Below the pieces are notes generated by a model that did no database searches, had not been told where the DNA came from, and worked only from the letters and a program-made list of their open reading frames with translations. A program made the translations under genes and the position numbers. A DNA stretch of 64,000 bases, taken from contig NZ_CP048796.1 of the NCBI RefSeq assembly GCF_010748935.1, positions 2,483,001 to 2,547,000 on the forward strand, written 5' to 3'. Shown piece after piece: positions 53,394 to 63,354 of the stretch. Positions within the stretch are counted from its first letter, which is position 1. Each line of letters begins with the position of its first letter. The DNA is from Providencia vermicola. Its GTDB lineage: Bacteria > Pseudomonadota > Gammaproteobacteria > Enterobacterales > Enterobacteriaceae.

Positions 53394-53772
53394 GGCCCTG
53401 TAAATAATTCTGTGTATCTGTAATTTCTTACGGCCATAAGCATAGTAAAATCGTTAATGTTAACTTCTCCATTACAATATAGAGAATCTAACTATAATCA
53501 TCCTAAATTTTCATAAAGAGAGGCTAATAATATATTATTTAATTAAAGGCGATGTATATTTATTCACTGACAAAATAGTTTCAATAGTAATAGACTGTTA
53601 TCTCTAACACTCGAAAGATAAGAAAAGATTAATTTCAAAGAGAACAGTATGATGTGATTGCTAGAACAACAATGCTATCAAGTAAATGATGAGCAATGCA
53701 TAACTTCTTTTAGCGAGTCATCATGATAATAAGTGACCTTGGCCACTTATTATCTAAATACTCATTGTTGAA
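53394..53772. other. 379-bp spacer after the truncated integrase
   Basis: Begins GGCCCTGTAAATAATTCTG, which resembles an insertion-sequence terminus (IS256-like by eye) and sits exactly where the integrase copy ends. No transposase is visible. The rest is AT-rich and includes a perfect hairpin at 53725-53754. Confidence 0.4.
53725..53754. terminator. Hairpin after the DKNYY gene
   Basis: GATAATAAGTG (53725-53735) pairs perfectly with CACTTATTATC (53744-53754) around eight bases. It lies about 20 bp past the minus-strand DKNYY stop. No clear T-run follows on that strand. Confidence 0.55.
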
Positions 53773-55338
53773 TTAACCAAAAGTGTAATAACGCTCAACA
53801 TCCTTTTCCGCATACTCTTGGTGTGTATATCGATGCTCTTCGTAGTAATAATAATTTTTATCACGCCCAATAGTAGGCTTAATCACTGTAAAGGTCTCAA
53901 CATCAACACCTTCAAGTAAATGTGCCTGACACCAGATGTTTTGCCCAACACGGCAAAAATTGCTTTTTGGATAAAAATATAATTCACCATCATCAGGTAG
54001 TGTTAATGGTTGAAGTTGTTGATTGAAGTACCATATATGCTGCTTATCACGCCAATAAGCCCCATGATAAACATCAATGAGTTCTACTGTTGACGCATCA
54101 GCGTTCTCTATATTTTTCCAACAAATCCTAACATTGTTAGCATCTTTCACTAACCCTAAACGCCAATCAACAATTTCAAAACTGTGGGGATCGAAACCTT
54201 CTAATAATTTTGTTCCCTCCCAGACATGTTTTTTATCGAGATAATAATTTTCTTGTTGGCGAAATGTTGCTGCGTCAGCATGTTCTAACACACCGTTATA
54301 ATAAAAGACTTGATTACCCGATATTGAAAATATGTTGTCAAATTTTGTCACAGTACGAGGGTCGACTCCTTCAATTTTAAAAACTCCCTGCTGGTGGTTT
54401 GAGCCGTAAAAAGCATTTTTATCGATATAATGGCTATCATTGATTTTTTGAAAAGTTGCCATATCCACGGTGATAGCGCCAAGCTTAAATTGACGATTTT
54501 CTATCACAGAAAACCATAATGTATTGTCAATTTGTAATATAAAGTCAGTGTCGTAATCCCCCTCAAGCAAACGAATCGTTTTTCCTAATAAATTCGTATC
54601 TATCAATATGGGCATATTTAACGATAGTTTAGGATGCAGCCATACCGAATTATTGTCAGAATAGATATTGTTTAAACTATCGGTAAATATGCGCTTAAAC
54701 GTGAAAGGATTAGCATTAGGCAATACCTCATTTTCCCAGCTAACAACCTGAGTTCCATTAGAGAAGAAATCTGTGTTTTTAATATGAATACGGTTATCTG
54801 GGGTCGCATTACGCAAATATATATTGTACTGACGTTTAGTTTGATTCCATAATTTGCTATCAATCCATTTTTTTATATTATCTTCACTGGCATCCTCAAG
54901 CTCTTGCAACCACTCCTGTGCCCAGTTTGGAGTATCAAAACGAGTGACTTTATCTGATAGGATTGATTTGTCTTTTTCAACAATCAAAGTACCTGCGATA
55001 TTTTCACCATATATTACCGTCGCGGTAGTATTTCTTGCAACAAAAGAGGCCGTTGTTTTTAAAATCTCAACAAGATGTAAAATATTATCACTAAGCTCAT
55101 CCGATACTAACCATAATCCACAACGTAAAACTGCCTGCTGTTTATCATGTAACAACAAAAAGCGTAATTCATCTGAAGGGGCATTGAGATAAGTTAAAAA
55201 CGATTGAGCAATGGTTTGTTGCTGTAATTTCTGGGCATGACCTGATGCTTCTGCTATCGTAAATTCTGATTTTAACCAACGCTCAAAGGCTGCCCGTGAT
55301 AAAGGTATTTCTCCAAATAAATACTGCGGCTCTGCCAT
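53773..55338 (-). CDS. DKNYY-family protein
   Basis: A 521-aa soluble protein without signal peptide or membrane helix. The C-terminal ~300 residues contain repeated short modules with a DK-x2-Y core: HYIDKNAFYG, NYYLDKKHVWEG, YWRDKQHIWYF and RDKNYYYYEEH, alternating with GVDPRTVTKFD-type segments; these are the DKNYY repeats. The N-terminal ~200 residues (LSRAAFERWLKSEF, FLLLHDKQQAVLRCGLWLV) are not recognised. Function unknown; such proteins often occur in Gram-negative accessory regions. It is on the opposite strand to the T6SS module and probably monocistronic. Confidence 0.7.
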   Translation of the reverse strand: MAEPQYLFGEIPLSRAAFERWLKSEFTIAEASGHAQKLQQQTIAQSFLTYLNAPSDELRFLLLHDKQQAVLRCGLWLVSDELSDNILHLVEILKTTASFVARNTTATVIYGENIAGTLIVEKDKSILSDKVTRFDTPNWAQEWLQELEDASEDNIKKWIDSKLWNQTKRQYNIYLRNATPDNRIHIKNTDFFSNGTQVVSWENEVLPNANPFTFKRIFTDSLNNIYSDNNSVWLHPKLSLNMPILIDTNLLGKTIRLLEGDYDTDFILQIDNTLWFSVIENRQFKLGAITVDMATFQKINDSHYIDKNAFYGSNHQQGVFKIEGVDPRTVTKFDNIFSISGNQVFYYNGVLEHADAATFRQQENYYLDKKHVWEGTKLLEGFDPHSFEIVDWRLGLVKDANNVRICWKNIENADASTVELIDVYHGAYWRDKQHIWYFNQQLQPLTLPDDGELYFYPKSNFCRVGQNIWCQAHLLEGVDVETFTVIKPTIGRDKNYYYYEEHRYTHQEYAEKDVERYYTFG

Positions 55339-56189
55339 AATATATTCCCTCTTACTAACGCATATGTTCTATCGTCTTGTCTCCCTAAGAGTAAGTAAAC
55401 CTACATTTCCCTTCAATAAATAGCCATCGATAAAGGAATATACCTCAAATACAATTTAGGGGGATAGACAGAGATGTCAGTGTCTTTTAATGATAACCGT
55501 GCATCATGGATAGACAATAAATTGACTTAGGCAACAATATTACCCGTTATTTTGTTAGTAGGGAAAATATTTTTTAGAAACCGCTTAGCGTTTCGTGAAT
55601 AAATCTGCGCCTTTGTATTCATGATATAGAGAATGGCATTTAAAATTAAATTAACAAAAATATCACTTTAAATACATTTGACCATCATCATGATAAATAG
55701 ACTAACTTAATTACCCCCTAACAAGCAAACATAATTATGATATTTAATCATAAGAACTACTCAAACAAAAAGCACACGTTAAAATATATCATATCAGTTT
55801 GCTTTTGTTATATTACCCACAGTAAAATCCATTACATGGGGCTAGTGACAATGACTTTTTTTGTATTTATTATTAAGAATAGGCTCATTATTAAATATAC
55901 TAAAAAATCATTGAGTGAATATACATAAATCTTATTCAGTTATTTTATAGACATCATGAGCCATTCTCATTACTCTCACATTTTTCCCTACAATTCCAAT
56001 GATATTCCTCCTTCTATTTTGCTTGTTTTTTGGATTAACTTTAATACCCAAGATATTGAAATAACAATATCAAATAGCATTTTCTATGCTTCTATATAGG
56101 AATTTAATTTTCAATATAAATAATACTATTATCTGTTCATATAGCACCAATCATAAATTCACTTTATAATGAATTGATTGAGTTATATT
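55339..56189. other. 851-bp AT-rich region without a recognised gene
   Basis: Composition is strongly AT-rich. A 63-codon plus-strand frame exists at 55737-55928 but shows no domain, ribosome site or composition that would support it. No repeat or RNA gene was recognised. Confidence 0.5.
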
Positions 56190-56333
56190 TTAACGTTCTA
56201 CAGCTGTATCATTGTTTGATAAGATTTCTTGACTTGAACTTACCTCACCCTCTTCATTATTGATGATGCTATCTTGACATGCTAATAAAAAAGTCGTTAA
56301 TAAAACCATTATCACCATTGTTATTTTACTCAT
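56190..56333 (-). CDS. Small 47-aa lipoprotein
   Basis: A short gene with a clear ribosome site: GAGGTG lies six bases before the ATG at 56331-56333. The product starts MSKITMVIMVLLTTFLLAC, a lipoprotein signal with lipobox LLAC and lipidation at Cys19. The mature part is only ~29 residues, acidic and polar (QDSIINNEEGEVSSS). It resembles entericidin- or lysis-type small lipoproteins in size and layout, not in recognised sequence. It stands alone between the DKNYY gene and hsdR on the same strand. A conserved role is unknown. Confidence 0.6.
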   Translation of the reverse strand: MSKITMVIMVLLTTFLLACQDSIINNEEGEVSSSQEILSNNDTAVER

Positions 56334-57161
56334 AAATTCACCTCATCACATTTAATTATCACCATTAATTGATTTTTCTATTATCGATAATCCATAAAAA
56401 CATTTCATTAAAATCATTATTCATTCTTAAAATGATGCCCATATTTAATATTTATATAACAATAAAATACCGTTAATGGGCTCCACTACTAGAGATAAAA
56501 TTCCTCTTTGATATCTGTAGTTCTTTAAACTATAGCATAGAATATAAAAAACACCTTTACAGTAAAAAATAAAAACAAATAGCTTTGCAGGAAATAAAAC
56601 AGGAAGAAAAACCTTATATTTAATACTTATTATGATTGATATCCGTATATTCTCTCACTAATGACTTCATTTTCTTATCTTTATCATAAAACATAACAAT
56701 AAAAACTGTTATTAAGTGAGCACATGAAAAAAGTTTCATCTTATTGATATTATCATTTAATTAATCAGTAATTTTATGTCTATATTTTATTAATCATCAT
56801 AAATATTAAAGCCTATTATTAGTTATAGAGTAACATTGATTATATCAGCCTTTATTCTTATGCATCGATTTTACTCGTTATATCATGACTCGTGTTATTG
56901 ATAATCAACTAATATTTTTCGAGATTTAGATAAGATGATTACGTTTATTAACGATAAATAGGTATATCTTTATAGAGTGCGGTCATTAATAACAAGAGAG
57001 ACGATAATTTTTTGTTTTATCCATAGTGCAAAGACATCCTTGTCTACTTAGCTTAAAGTGATACTATCATCACTAGATTATTAGCTCACTTTTATCTCAC
57101 TCCGGCACTCCATTAGTGCCCCTTCTTCGCTATTAGCGCATAAATATAAATCGAGCTTCAT
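56334..57161. other. 828-bp AT-rich spacer between hsdR and the small lipoprotein gene
   Basis: No coding frame with support. A small hairpin, GGCACT and AGTGCC around five bases (57104-57120), lies about 40 bp past the hsdR stop and may be a weak terminator. Confidence 0.5.
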
Positions 57162-60100
57162 TCACTCCGAACTTAATAGTTCATTTGATAGTAATTCAGC
57201 CTGTGCCAGTACAGTCTCTGTTGCCAACAATGACATATCGGGCGGATAGCCATAGCGGTTAAGTAAGCGTTTTACGATCACTCGGATTTTTGCTCTAGCA
57301 GATTCTTTTATTGTCCAATCTAACGTTACATTGCTACGAATCATTTCAGTCAAAACCACCGCGAGTTCTCTCAGTTTATCTTTACCAATTAACTCTTTAG
57401 CACTGTCATTTTCAGCAACCGCAGTATAAAAGGCATATTCATATGGCGATAATTTCAGCTCATTTGCCTCTGCATCTACTTTGTTAATATCTTTAGCTAA
57501 TTTGATTAACTCATCGATAACCTCAGCTGCCGTTAAAATTTTATTTTGGTAGTTTTTTATCGCTCCACTAAGCATTTCCATTAGTTTTTTACCTTGAATA
57601 ATACTAGTGGTGGTTCTAACTTTTATTTCATCTGCTAATAGCTTTTTCAATGTTTCTAATGCAATATTTTTATGTTGATAGTCTTGCATCTCCATTAAAA
57701 ACTCGTCAGACAGAATTGATATATCCGGTTTTTTAATTCCAGCTGCATCAAAAACATCCACAACTGTATCAGTCACTAATGCCTGATCAATAGTTTGTTT
57801 AACTCTTAGCTCTATATTTTCATTACTTGTTATTCCTCCAACCGTATTATCGAATTTCACCAAGCGCGCTTTCACCGCTTGAAAAAAAGCGATTTCGGGT
57901 GTGGATTCCATTGCTATGGGATGAGGAGTCGCGAGGGCAAATGCTTGAGACAATGCTGTCACTGCGGTGAGAAAACGTATTTTTCCTTTACCTTCATCCA
58001 GCCCTAAAATGAAATCTTCTGCTTCTAAAATAATGGCTAATTTACGAGAAGTACTTGCAGTAAAATACTCTCTATAATCAAAACCAAATAGCATTCCTTG
58101 CAGAATTTCTAGTTTCTCCTGCATCACAGTAACGGCTTCATCCTGATCTAAGGTTGGTTTACCTTTCCCCCCCGCATCCGAATAAAAAGATAGCGCCGAT
58201 TTTAAATCAGCCGCAATACCTAAATAATCAACGACCAACCCACCTGATTTATCCTTATACACTCGGTTAACACGTGCAATGGCCTGCATCAGATTATGGC
58301 CTTTCATCGGTTTATCGATATATAAGGTGTGCATACTTGGAGCATCGAATCCTGTGAGCCACATGTCTCGGACAATGACTAATTTAAGTTTATCATCCTC
58401 ATCTTTCATACGGTTAGCTAATAGCTGTCGATCTCTTTTCGTTGTATGATGTTTAGAAATTTCAGGTCCATCAGATGCAGAAGATGTCATCACAACCTTA
58501 ATCACGCCGTCATTAAGGTCATCGCTGTGCCATTCAGGTTTTAACGCAACTATTTCATTATATAAATCCACAGCAATACGACGTGACATTGCCACGATCA
58601 TGCCTTTACCTTGATTAGCATTCGCGACTAAACGTTCTTCAAAATGGGTCACTAAATCCTCAGCGATCGCTTTAATTCGTTCCTTGCTACCAATAATTCC
58701 CTCAATACGAGCCCATTTTGCTCTCTGCTGTTGAGTCAATGTGAGCTCTTCTTCACTAAATTCCTCATCAAAAGCTTCTATAAGCTGTTTGCCTTCTTCG
58801 CTAATTTTGACTTTGGCTAAGCGACTTTCATAATAAATCGGTACTGTTGCACCATCTTCCACTGCTTGGGCAATATCATAGATATCAACATAGTTACCGA
58901 ATACAGCTGGTGTATTCACATCCGTTTTTTCAATCGGTGTTCCTGTAAATCCAAGGTAGGTTGCGTTAGGTAACGCATCTCGCATATATTTAGCAAACCC
59001 ATAAACGGTTCGCTTACCAACAACTTCTCCTTGTTCATTTTTAACATCAACCTCTTTTGCACCAAAACCATATTGAGAACGATGCGCCTCATCAGCAATG
59101 ACCACAATATTGCTGCGATCTGAAAGTAATTCATAAATACTGCTACCCGTATCGGGTTGGAATTTCTGAATAGTCGTAAATATCACGCCACCCGAACCAA
59201 CTTTCAGTAATTCTTTCAATTCTTCGCGGTTGTCGGCTTGCTTTGGTGTTTGACGTAATAATTGCACCGCAGATGAGAAGGTACCAAAAAGCTGATCATC
59301 TAAATCATTACGGTCTGTAATAACCACTACGGTTGGATTATCGAGTGCCAATACAATTTTTCCGGTATAAAACACCATAGAAAGCGATTTACCAGAACCT
59401 TGTGTATGCCAAACAACCCCTGCTTTTCTATCACCTATTTTTTGTTCTTGTACTAAGTGCTGCTTATTACGCCCTTGATAACGTAATGCAACTTCTGCTG
59501 ACGGGGAGTCTGCATTCACATTTGCGGCACGTATTGTCGAAAGTACCGCTGCGTTCACTGCATAATATTGGTGATAAGCGGCCATTTTTTTGACCGTTTT
59601 GATCGAGATAATGCCATTTTTATCTTCCTGTTTGCTCGACTCAAATACAATAAAATAGCGGATCATATCGAGTAAGGTCACTGGATTTAGTAAACCTTGC
59701 GTTAATACTTCTAATTGTGGTTGCGTTCTTTTCGCTTCAGTCATGCCATTATCGGTTTTCCATGCCATAAAACGCTCAAAATCAGCCGATAACGTTCCAG
59801 CTTTGGCTTCCAATCCATCAGAAATAACACTAAAAGCGTTGTAGGTAAATAAGGAAGGAATATCCTGTTGATAGGTTTTTATTTGTTTATATGCCCCTTC
59901 TATCGTGGCATTTTCATCAGTCGCATTTTTTAGTTCAATAACGACAAGCGGTAAGCCGTTAATATAAATAATTACATCAGGTCGACGCTCTTTACGATCT
60001 TCTCTAATGGTTACCTGATTAACAACAATAAATTCATTATTATCGGGCTGTGAAAAATCCACCAGCCAAATATATTCACCTTGTGTATGACCATTTTTGG

Positions 60101-60401
60101 TCACCTCAATATTAATTCCTTCCGTCAATAAACGATGAAAATTGAGGTTATTATTCATTAAATCTGGGGAGTTTATTTGTGTAACTTGTTTCAGTGCTTC
60201 TTGGTATTTTTCTTCGCTTAAATGAGGATTTAAACGCTTTAATGCTGTTAATACGTTTTCCTGAAGGATGACTTGGTTGTAGGCGCGTAATGAATTAATG
60301 CTTGTTGGCTCTATATCAGGACCATAAACATATTTATAGCCTAACAGTTGTAATTGCTCAATCGCCATTTTTTCAATATCGGATTCCGTCATTTTTGACA
60401 T
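57162..60401 (-). CDS. hsdR: Type I restriction enzyme, R subunit
   Basis: ATP-driven translocase and endonuclease subunit of the HsdRMS complex, 1079 aa. The nuclease site is in the N-terminal ~200 residues (RRPDVIIYINGLPLVVIELKN: PD-x-ELK type). The helicase has Walker A HTQGSGKS, DEAH box VIADEAHRSQ, TGTPIEKTD and motif VI QAIARVNRVY. The C-terminal helical part contacts HsdM and HsdS. The ATG at 60399-60401 (MSKMTESDIEK) follows AGGA; a 15-codon extension is rejected. It is the last gene of the operon, 64 bp after hsdS. Confidence 0.95.
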   Translation of the reverse strand: MSKMTESDIEKMAIEQLQLLGYKYVYGPDIEPTSINSLRAYNQVILQENVLTALKRLNPHLSEEKYQEALKQVTQINSPDLMNNNLNFHRLLTEGINIEVTKNGHTQGEYIWLVDFSQPDNNEFIVVNQVTIREDRKERRPDVIIYINGLPLVVIELKNATDENATIEGAYKQIKTYQQDIPSLFTYNAFSVISDGLEAKAGTLSADFERFMAWKTDNGMTEAKRTQPQLEVLTQGLLNPVTLLDMIRYFIVFESSKQEDKNGIISIKTVKKMAAYHQYYAVNAAVLSTIRAANVNADSPSAEVALRYQGRNKQHLVQEQKIGDRKAGVVWHTQGSGKSLSMVFYTGKIVLALDNPTVVVITDRNDLDDQLFGTFSSAVQLLRQTPKQADNREELKELLKVGSGGVIFTTIQKFQPDTGSSIYELLSDRSNIVVIADEAHRSQYGFGAKEVDVKNEQGEVVGKRTVYGFAKYMRDALPNATYLGFTGTPIEKTDVNTPAVFGNYVDIYDIAQAVEDGATVPIYYESRLAKVKISEEGKQLIEAFDEEFSEEELTLTQQQRAKWARIEGIIGSKERIKAIAEDLVTHFEERLVANANQGKGMIVAMSRRIAVDLYNEIVALKPEWHSDDLNDGVIKVVMTSSASDGPEISKHHTTKRDRQLLANRMKDEDDKLKLVIVRDMWLTGFDAPSMHTLYIDKPMKGHNLMQAIARVNRVYKDKSGGLVVDYLGIAADLKSALSFYSDAGGKGKPTLDQDEAVTVMQEKLEILQGMLFGFDYREYFTASTSRKLAIILEAEDFILGLDEGKGKIRFLTAVTALSQAFALATPHPIAMESTPEIAFFQAVKARLVKFDNTVGGITSNENIELRVKQTIDQALVTDTVVDVFDAAGIKKPDISILSDEFLMEMQDYQHKNIALETLKKLLADEIKVRTTTSIIQGKKLMEMLSGAIKNYQNKILTAAEVIDELIKLAKDINKVDAEANELKLSPYEYAFYTAVAENDSAKELIGKDKLRELAVVLTEMIRSNVTLDWTIKESARAKIRVIVKRLLNRYGYPPDMSLLATETVLAQAELLSNELLSSE

Positions 60402-60465
60402 TATTATCATCCTATCAGGTAGAGGTAATAAAAAAGCAGCGTTCAATTCACGCTGCCTACTACAA

Positions 60466-61608
60466 TTATTGTTCTGCTTCTGGAGTATATTTTACGCGCA
60501 CTTCCCCACTCATCAGTTTAGGAAGTAAGGTATCACGGAGTTTTTCTAGGGTTTGGATTTGCTTTTGATTATCACTTCCTTTGTGATTTAATAATTGAAC
60601 TATATCCGTAAATTTAGTTACCAGAATATTCGGTGGTAATTTGAATATAAAGCTGGGTAATGCTTTTTTACTCAAATGGATCACAGACGAGCCATTTGAG
60701 CAAGAGAGAGCGTGCTCTTTAAAATCAGAACTTTTTAACAAATAAAATAGGAATTCTTTAGTCAAAGAGTCTGAAATTAGCTCAACCTTAACTAAGTCCA
60801 TACTTATGACTAAATTGGTATAGTTATGTATGTTTTGAACATAGATAGGATTTCCTATTAGAGACGCATCCTGAGTCAAGTCAGTATGGGCAACAACAAT
60901 ATCTTTATCAATAACTAGCTGAGATTCTTTATAGTTACCAACGAATTCCTTAAATCCATCAGCTCTCAACCCTCCATCGCGTGAAAAATTTTTCAATGTA
61001 ACAAGAGCTGTAGAAGAATCTTTTAACTCTGAACTTTTGTAAGAAACACCATTAATACATTTAATATATGAACTAAGTGGTACTAAGGGCCATACATTGT
61101 TAGCCTCTTCCACAAACCACTGTCGAAAAAGCGTTTCCGCCATAGCTTCTAAAGTTTTATTTTGACGATGAAGAAGATTTATTTTGTCATCCAACGAAGA
61201 TAACACCGAGGCGATAGCTTTTTGTTCTATACCATCAAGTGTTGTTTCTACTTCAATTGCATTTAATAATGTCTGAGTTAACAAAGGATGACTTGAACCC
61301 TGAGCATACTGGTTTAAATCTAAATACTTAAATAAATAATACAAATAATCAGGATTATTATTATCTAAGGCTTTGGCTGATAACGCATTATCAGAAACCC
61401 ATACAGGACTTTTCTCTAAATACGTTGCCCCACAATACGCCCCTACCCGACCAATAATCAGTGTTTCACCAGCATAGTTATACTTATCAGTAAAGTCTAA
61501 TATTCCATTACCACCATAAACAGGTATTTTTCCTTTTTCTTTTGGTCTACTTTTACCATTTCCAAATTTGACTAACTGTTTAAGAGTCACATTTTGCCAC
61601 TCACTCAT
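60466..61608 (-). CDS. hsdS: Type I restriction-modification specificity subunit
   Basis: Determines the DNA target of the complex. It is 380 aa with two target-recognition domains (about 1-125 and 175-310), each followed by a helical spacer: AIASVLSSLDDKINLLHRQN with ETLFRQWF, and KQIQTLEKLRDTLLPKLMSGE. The first domain shows GKSRPKEKGKIPVYGGNG and TLIIGRVGAYCG. The two domains differ, implying a bipartite asymmetric target site that cannot be read from sequence. It overlaps hsdM by four bases. Confidence 0.95.
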   Translation of the reverse strand: MSEWQNVTLKQLVKFGNGKSRPKEKGKIPVYGGNGILDFTDKYNYAGETLIIGRVGAYCGATYLEKSPVWVSDNALSAKALDNNNPDYLYYLFKYLDLNQYAQGSSHPLLTQTLLNAIEVETTLDGIEQKAIASVLSSLDDKINLLHRQNKTLEAMAETLFRQWFVEEANNVWPLVPLSSYIKCINGVSYKSSELKDSSTALVTLKNFSRDGGLRADGFKEFVGNYKESQLVIDKDIVVAHTDLTQDASLIGNPIYVQNIHNYTNLVISMDLVKVELISDSLTKEFLFYLLKSSDFKEHALSCSNGSSVIHLSKKALPSFIFKLPPNILVTKFTDIVQLLNHKGSDNQKQIQTLEKLRDTLLPKLMSGEVRVKYTPEAEQ

Positions 61609-63152
61609 ATCATCACCTTCGCCAAATTCTCAGCAATTGCTTGATTGAGTTTTGCTTCTTCTTCTAATTGAGCTTCGAACTCCGCTTTCAACTGGGTAAA
61701 GCGCTCTTTAAAATCAAAATCATCTTCCTCATCGGCAAGTCCTACATAACGACCTGGAGTTAGCACATAATCCAGCTCAGCCACTTTCTCAACGGAAACC
61801 GATGCACAAAAACCCGCAACATCTTCATAAACACCGTCTTTATTACGCCAATTATGATAAGTATCCGAAATTAGCTTAATATCATCATCGGATAACACTT
61901 TAGTGCGGCGATTAATTAAATGACCAAGATTACGCGCATCAATAAACAGAATTTCACCACTCCGATCTTGATATTGAGTAGAGTTCTTACGGTCACGACG
62001 CATAAACCATAATGCCGCTGGAATTTGCGTATTAAGAAACAGCTTAGCAGGCAGATTAACAATACAATCGATTACATTGGCATCTTTAACTAATGCTGCA
62101 CGAATATCGCCTTCGCCTGAAGTTTTCGACGTTAATGCGCCTTTCGCTAATACAACACCGGCTTGTCCTTTTGGTGACAAGTGATACAAGAAGTGCTGCA
62201 TCCATGCAAAGTTAGCATTACCTACAGGCGGAGCTCCATGCTGCCAACGAGCATCTTTGCGCAACTGTTCACCAGACCAATCAGAAACGTTAAACGGTGG
62301 GTTAGCAATAATAAAGTCAGCACGTAGGTCTTTATGAGCATCATTAAGAAACGAGCCTTCACTATTCCATTTCACTTGTTCAGAGTTAATGCCTCTGATA
62401 GCCAAGTTCATCTTCGCCAAACGCCATGTGGTCTGGTTAGATTCTTGCCCATAAATCGAAATATTATCGATATTTCCTTGATGTGACTCGACAAATTTTT
62501 CAGACTGCACAAACATACCGCCGGAACCACAACATGGATCGAATATACGACCTTCATAAGGCTCAAGCATATTCACTAATAGAGAAACTATCGATTTAGG
62601 TGTATAGAACTGGCCGCCTTGCTTACCTTCCGCAAGAGCAAACTCACCTAAAAAATATTCAAAAACATGGCCTAAGACGTCAGCGGAACGTGATTTCGCA
62701 TCCCCTAAAGCAATATCACCAATAAGGTCAATCAATTCCCCTAATACCGTCGCATCAAGGTTTTGACGTGCATAAACTTTCGGAAGCACCCCTTTTAGTT
62801 GCGGGTTATCCTCTTCAATCGCCTCCATTGCCTCATCGACTAATTTACCAATATTCGGTTGTTTAGCGTTACTGAGAAGGTTTGACCAACGGGCTTTCTC
62901 TGGAACAAAGAAAACGTTATAAGCCATGTATTCATCGCGATCTTCAGGATCTGCACCAGCAAACTCACCCTCACCTTTTTTGAGCTTTTCATAATGCGAC
63001 TCAAAAGAGTCAGAAATATATTTTAAGAATATCAGTCCAAGAACAACATGTTTATATTCGGCAGCATCAATATTCTTACGCAGCTTATCTGCTGATTTCC
63101 ACAGAATAACTTCTAATGGTTCAACTTTTGTCTCTTTTGGTTTTCTTGCCAT
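61605..63152 (-). CDS. hsdM: Type I DNA adenine methyltransferase, M subunit
   Basis: N6-adenine methyltransferase that protects host DNA. It is 515 aa. The N-terminal helical domain (about 1-150: LWKSADKLRKNIDAAEYKHV, GLIFLKYISDSFE) precedes the SAM fold with motif I FDPCCGSGGMFV (about residues 205-216) and the catalytic NPPF in FIIANPPFNVSDW. GQFYTPKSIVSLLV lies just before. A coiled C-terminus (about 485-515) contacts HsdS. It is the first gene of the operon. Confidence 0.96.
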   Translation of the reverse strand: MARKPKETKVEPLEVILWKSADKLRKNIDAAEYKHVVLGLIFLKYISDSFESHYEKLKKGEGEFAGADPEDRDEYMAYNVFFVPEKARWSNLLSNAKQPNIGKLVDEAMEAIEEDNPQLKGVLPKVYARQNLDATVLGELIDLIGDIALGDAKSRSADVLGHVFEYFLGEFALAEGKQGGQFYTPKSIVSLLVNMLEPYEGRIFDPCCGSGGMFVQSEKFVESHQGNIDNISIYGQESNQTTWRLAKMNLAIRGINSEQVKWNSEGSFLNDAHKDLRADFIIANPPFNVSDWSGEQLRKDARWQHGAPPVGNANFAWMQHFLYHLSPKGQAGVVLAKGALTSKTSGEGDIRAALVKDANVIDCIVNLPAKLFLNTQIPAALWFMRRDRKNSTQYQDRSGEILFIDARNLGHLINRRTKVLSDDDIKLISDTYHNWRNKDGVYEDVAGFCASVSVEKVAELDYVLTPGRYVGLADEEDDFDFKERFTQLKAEFEAQLEEEAKLNQAIAENLAKVMI

Positions 63153-63354
63153 GATTCCATTACTTACATCAATAAAGATAATGGAACTATTGTGACTTAT
63201 TTATTGATGAAAATCTAACTATGGATGGCTTATTTTAAGGATCAGGCCGATTTTACTACCTCGATATCCATCAATAAAAAGGCCACCACTTTTTATGGGG
63301 ATAAAAATCATAGAAATAGTCACAGTATGTTGATATCTATAATCTTTACAATAA

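Noticed and set aside
55737-55928. 63-codon plus-strand frame
   Set aside because: Lys/Asn/Ile-rich sequence expected by chance in AT-rich DNA; no ribosome site or family.
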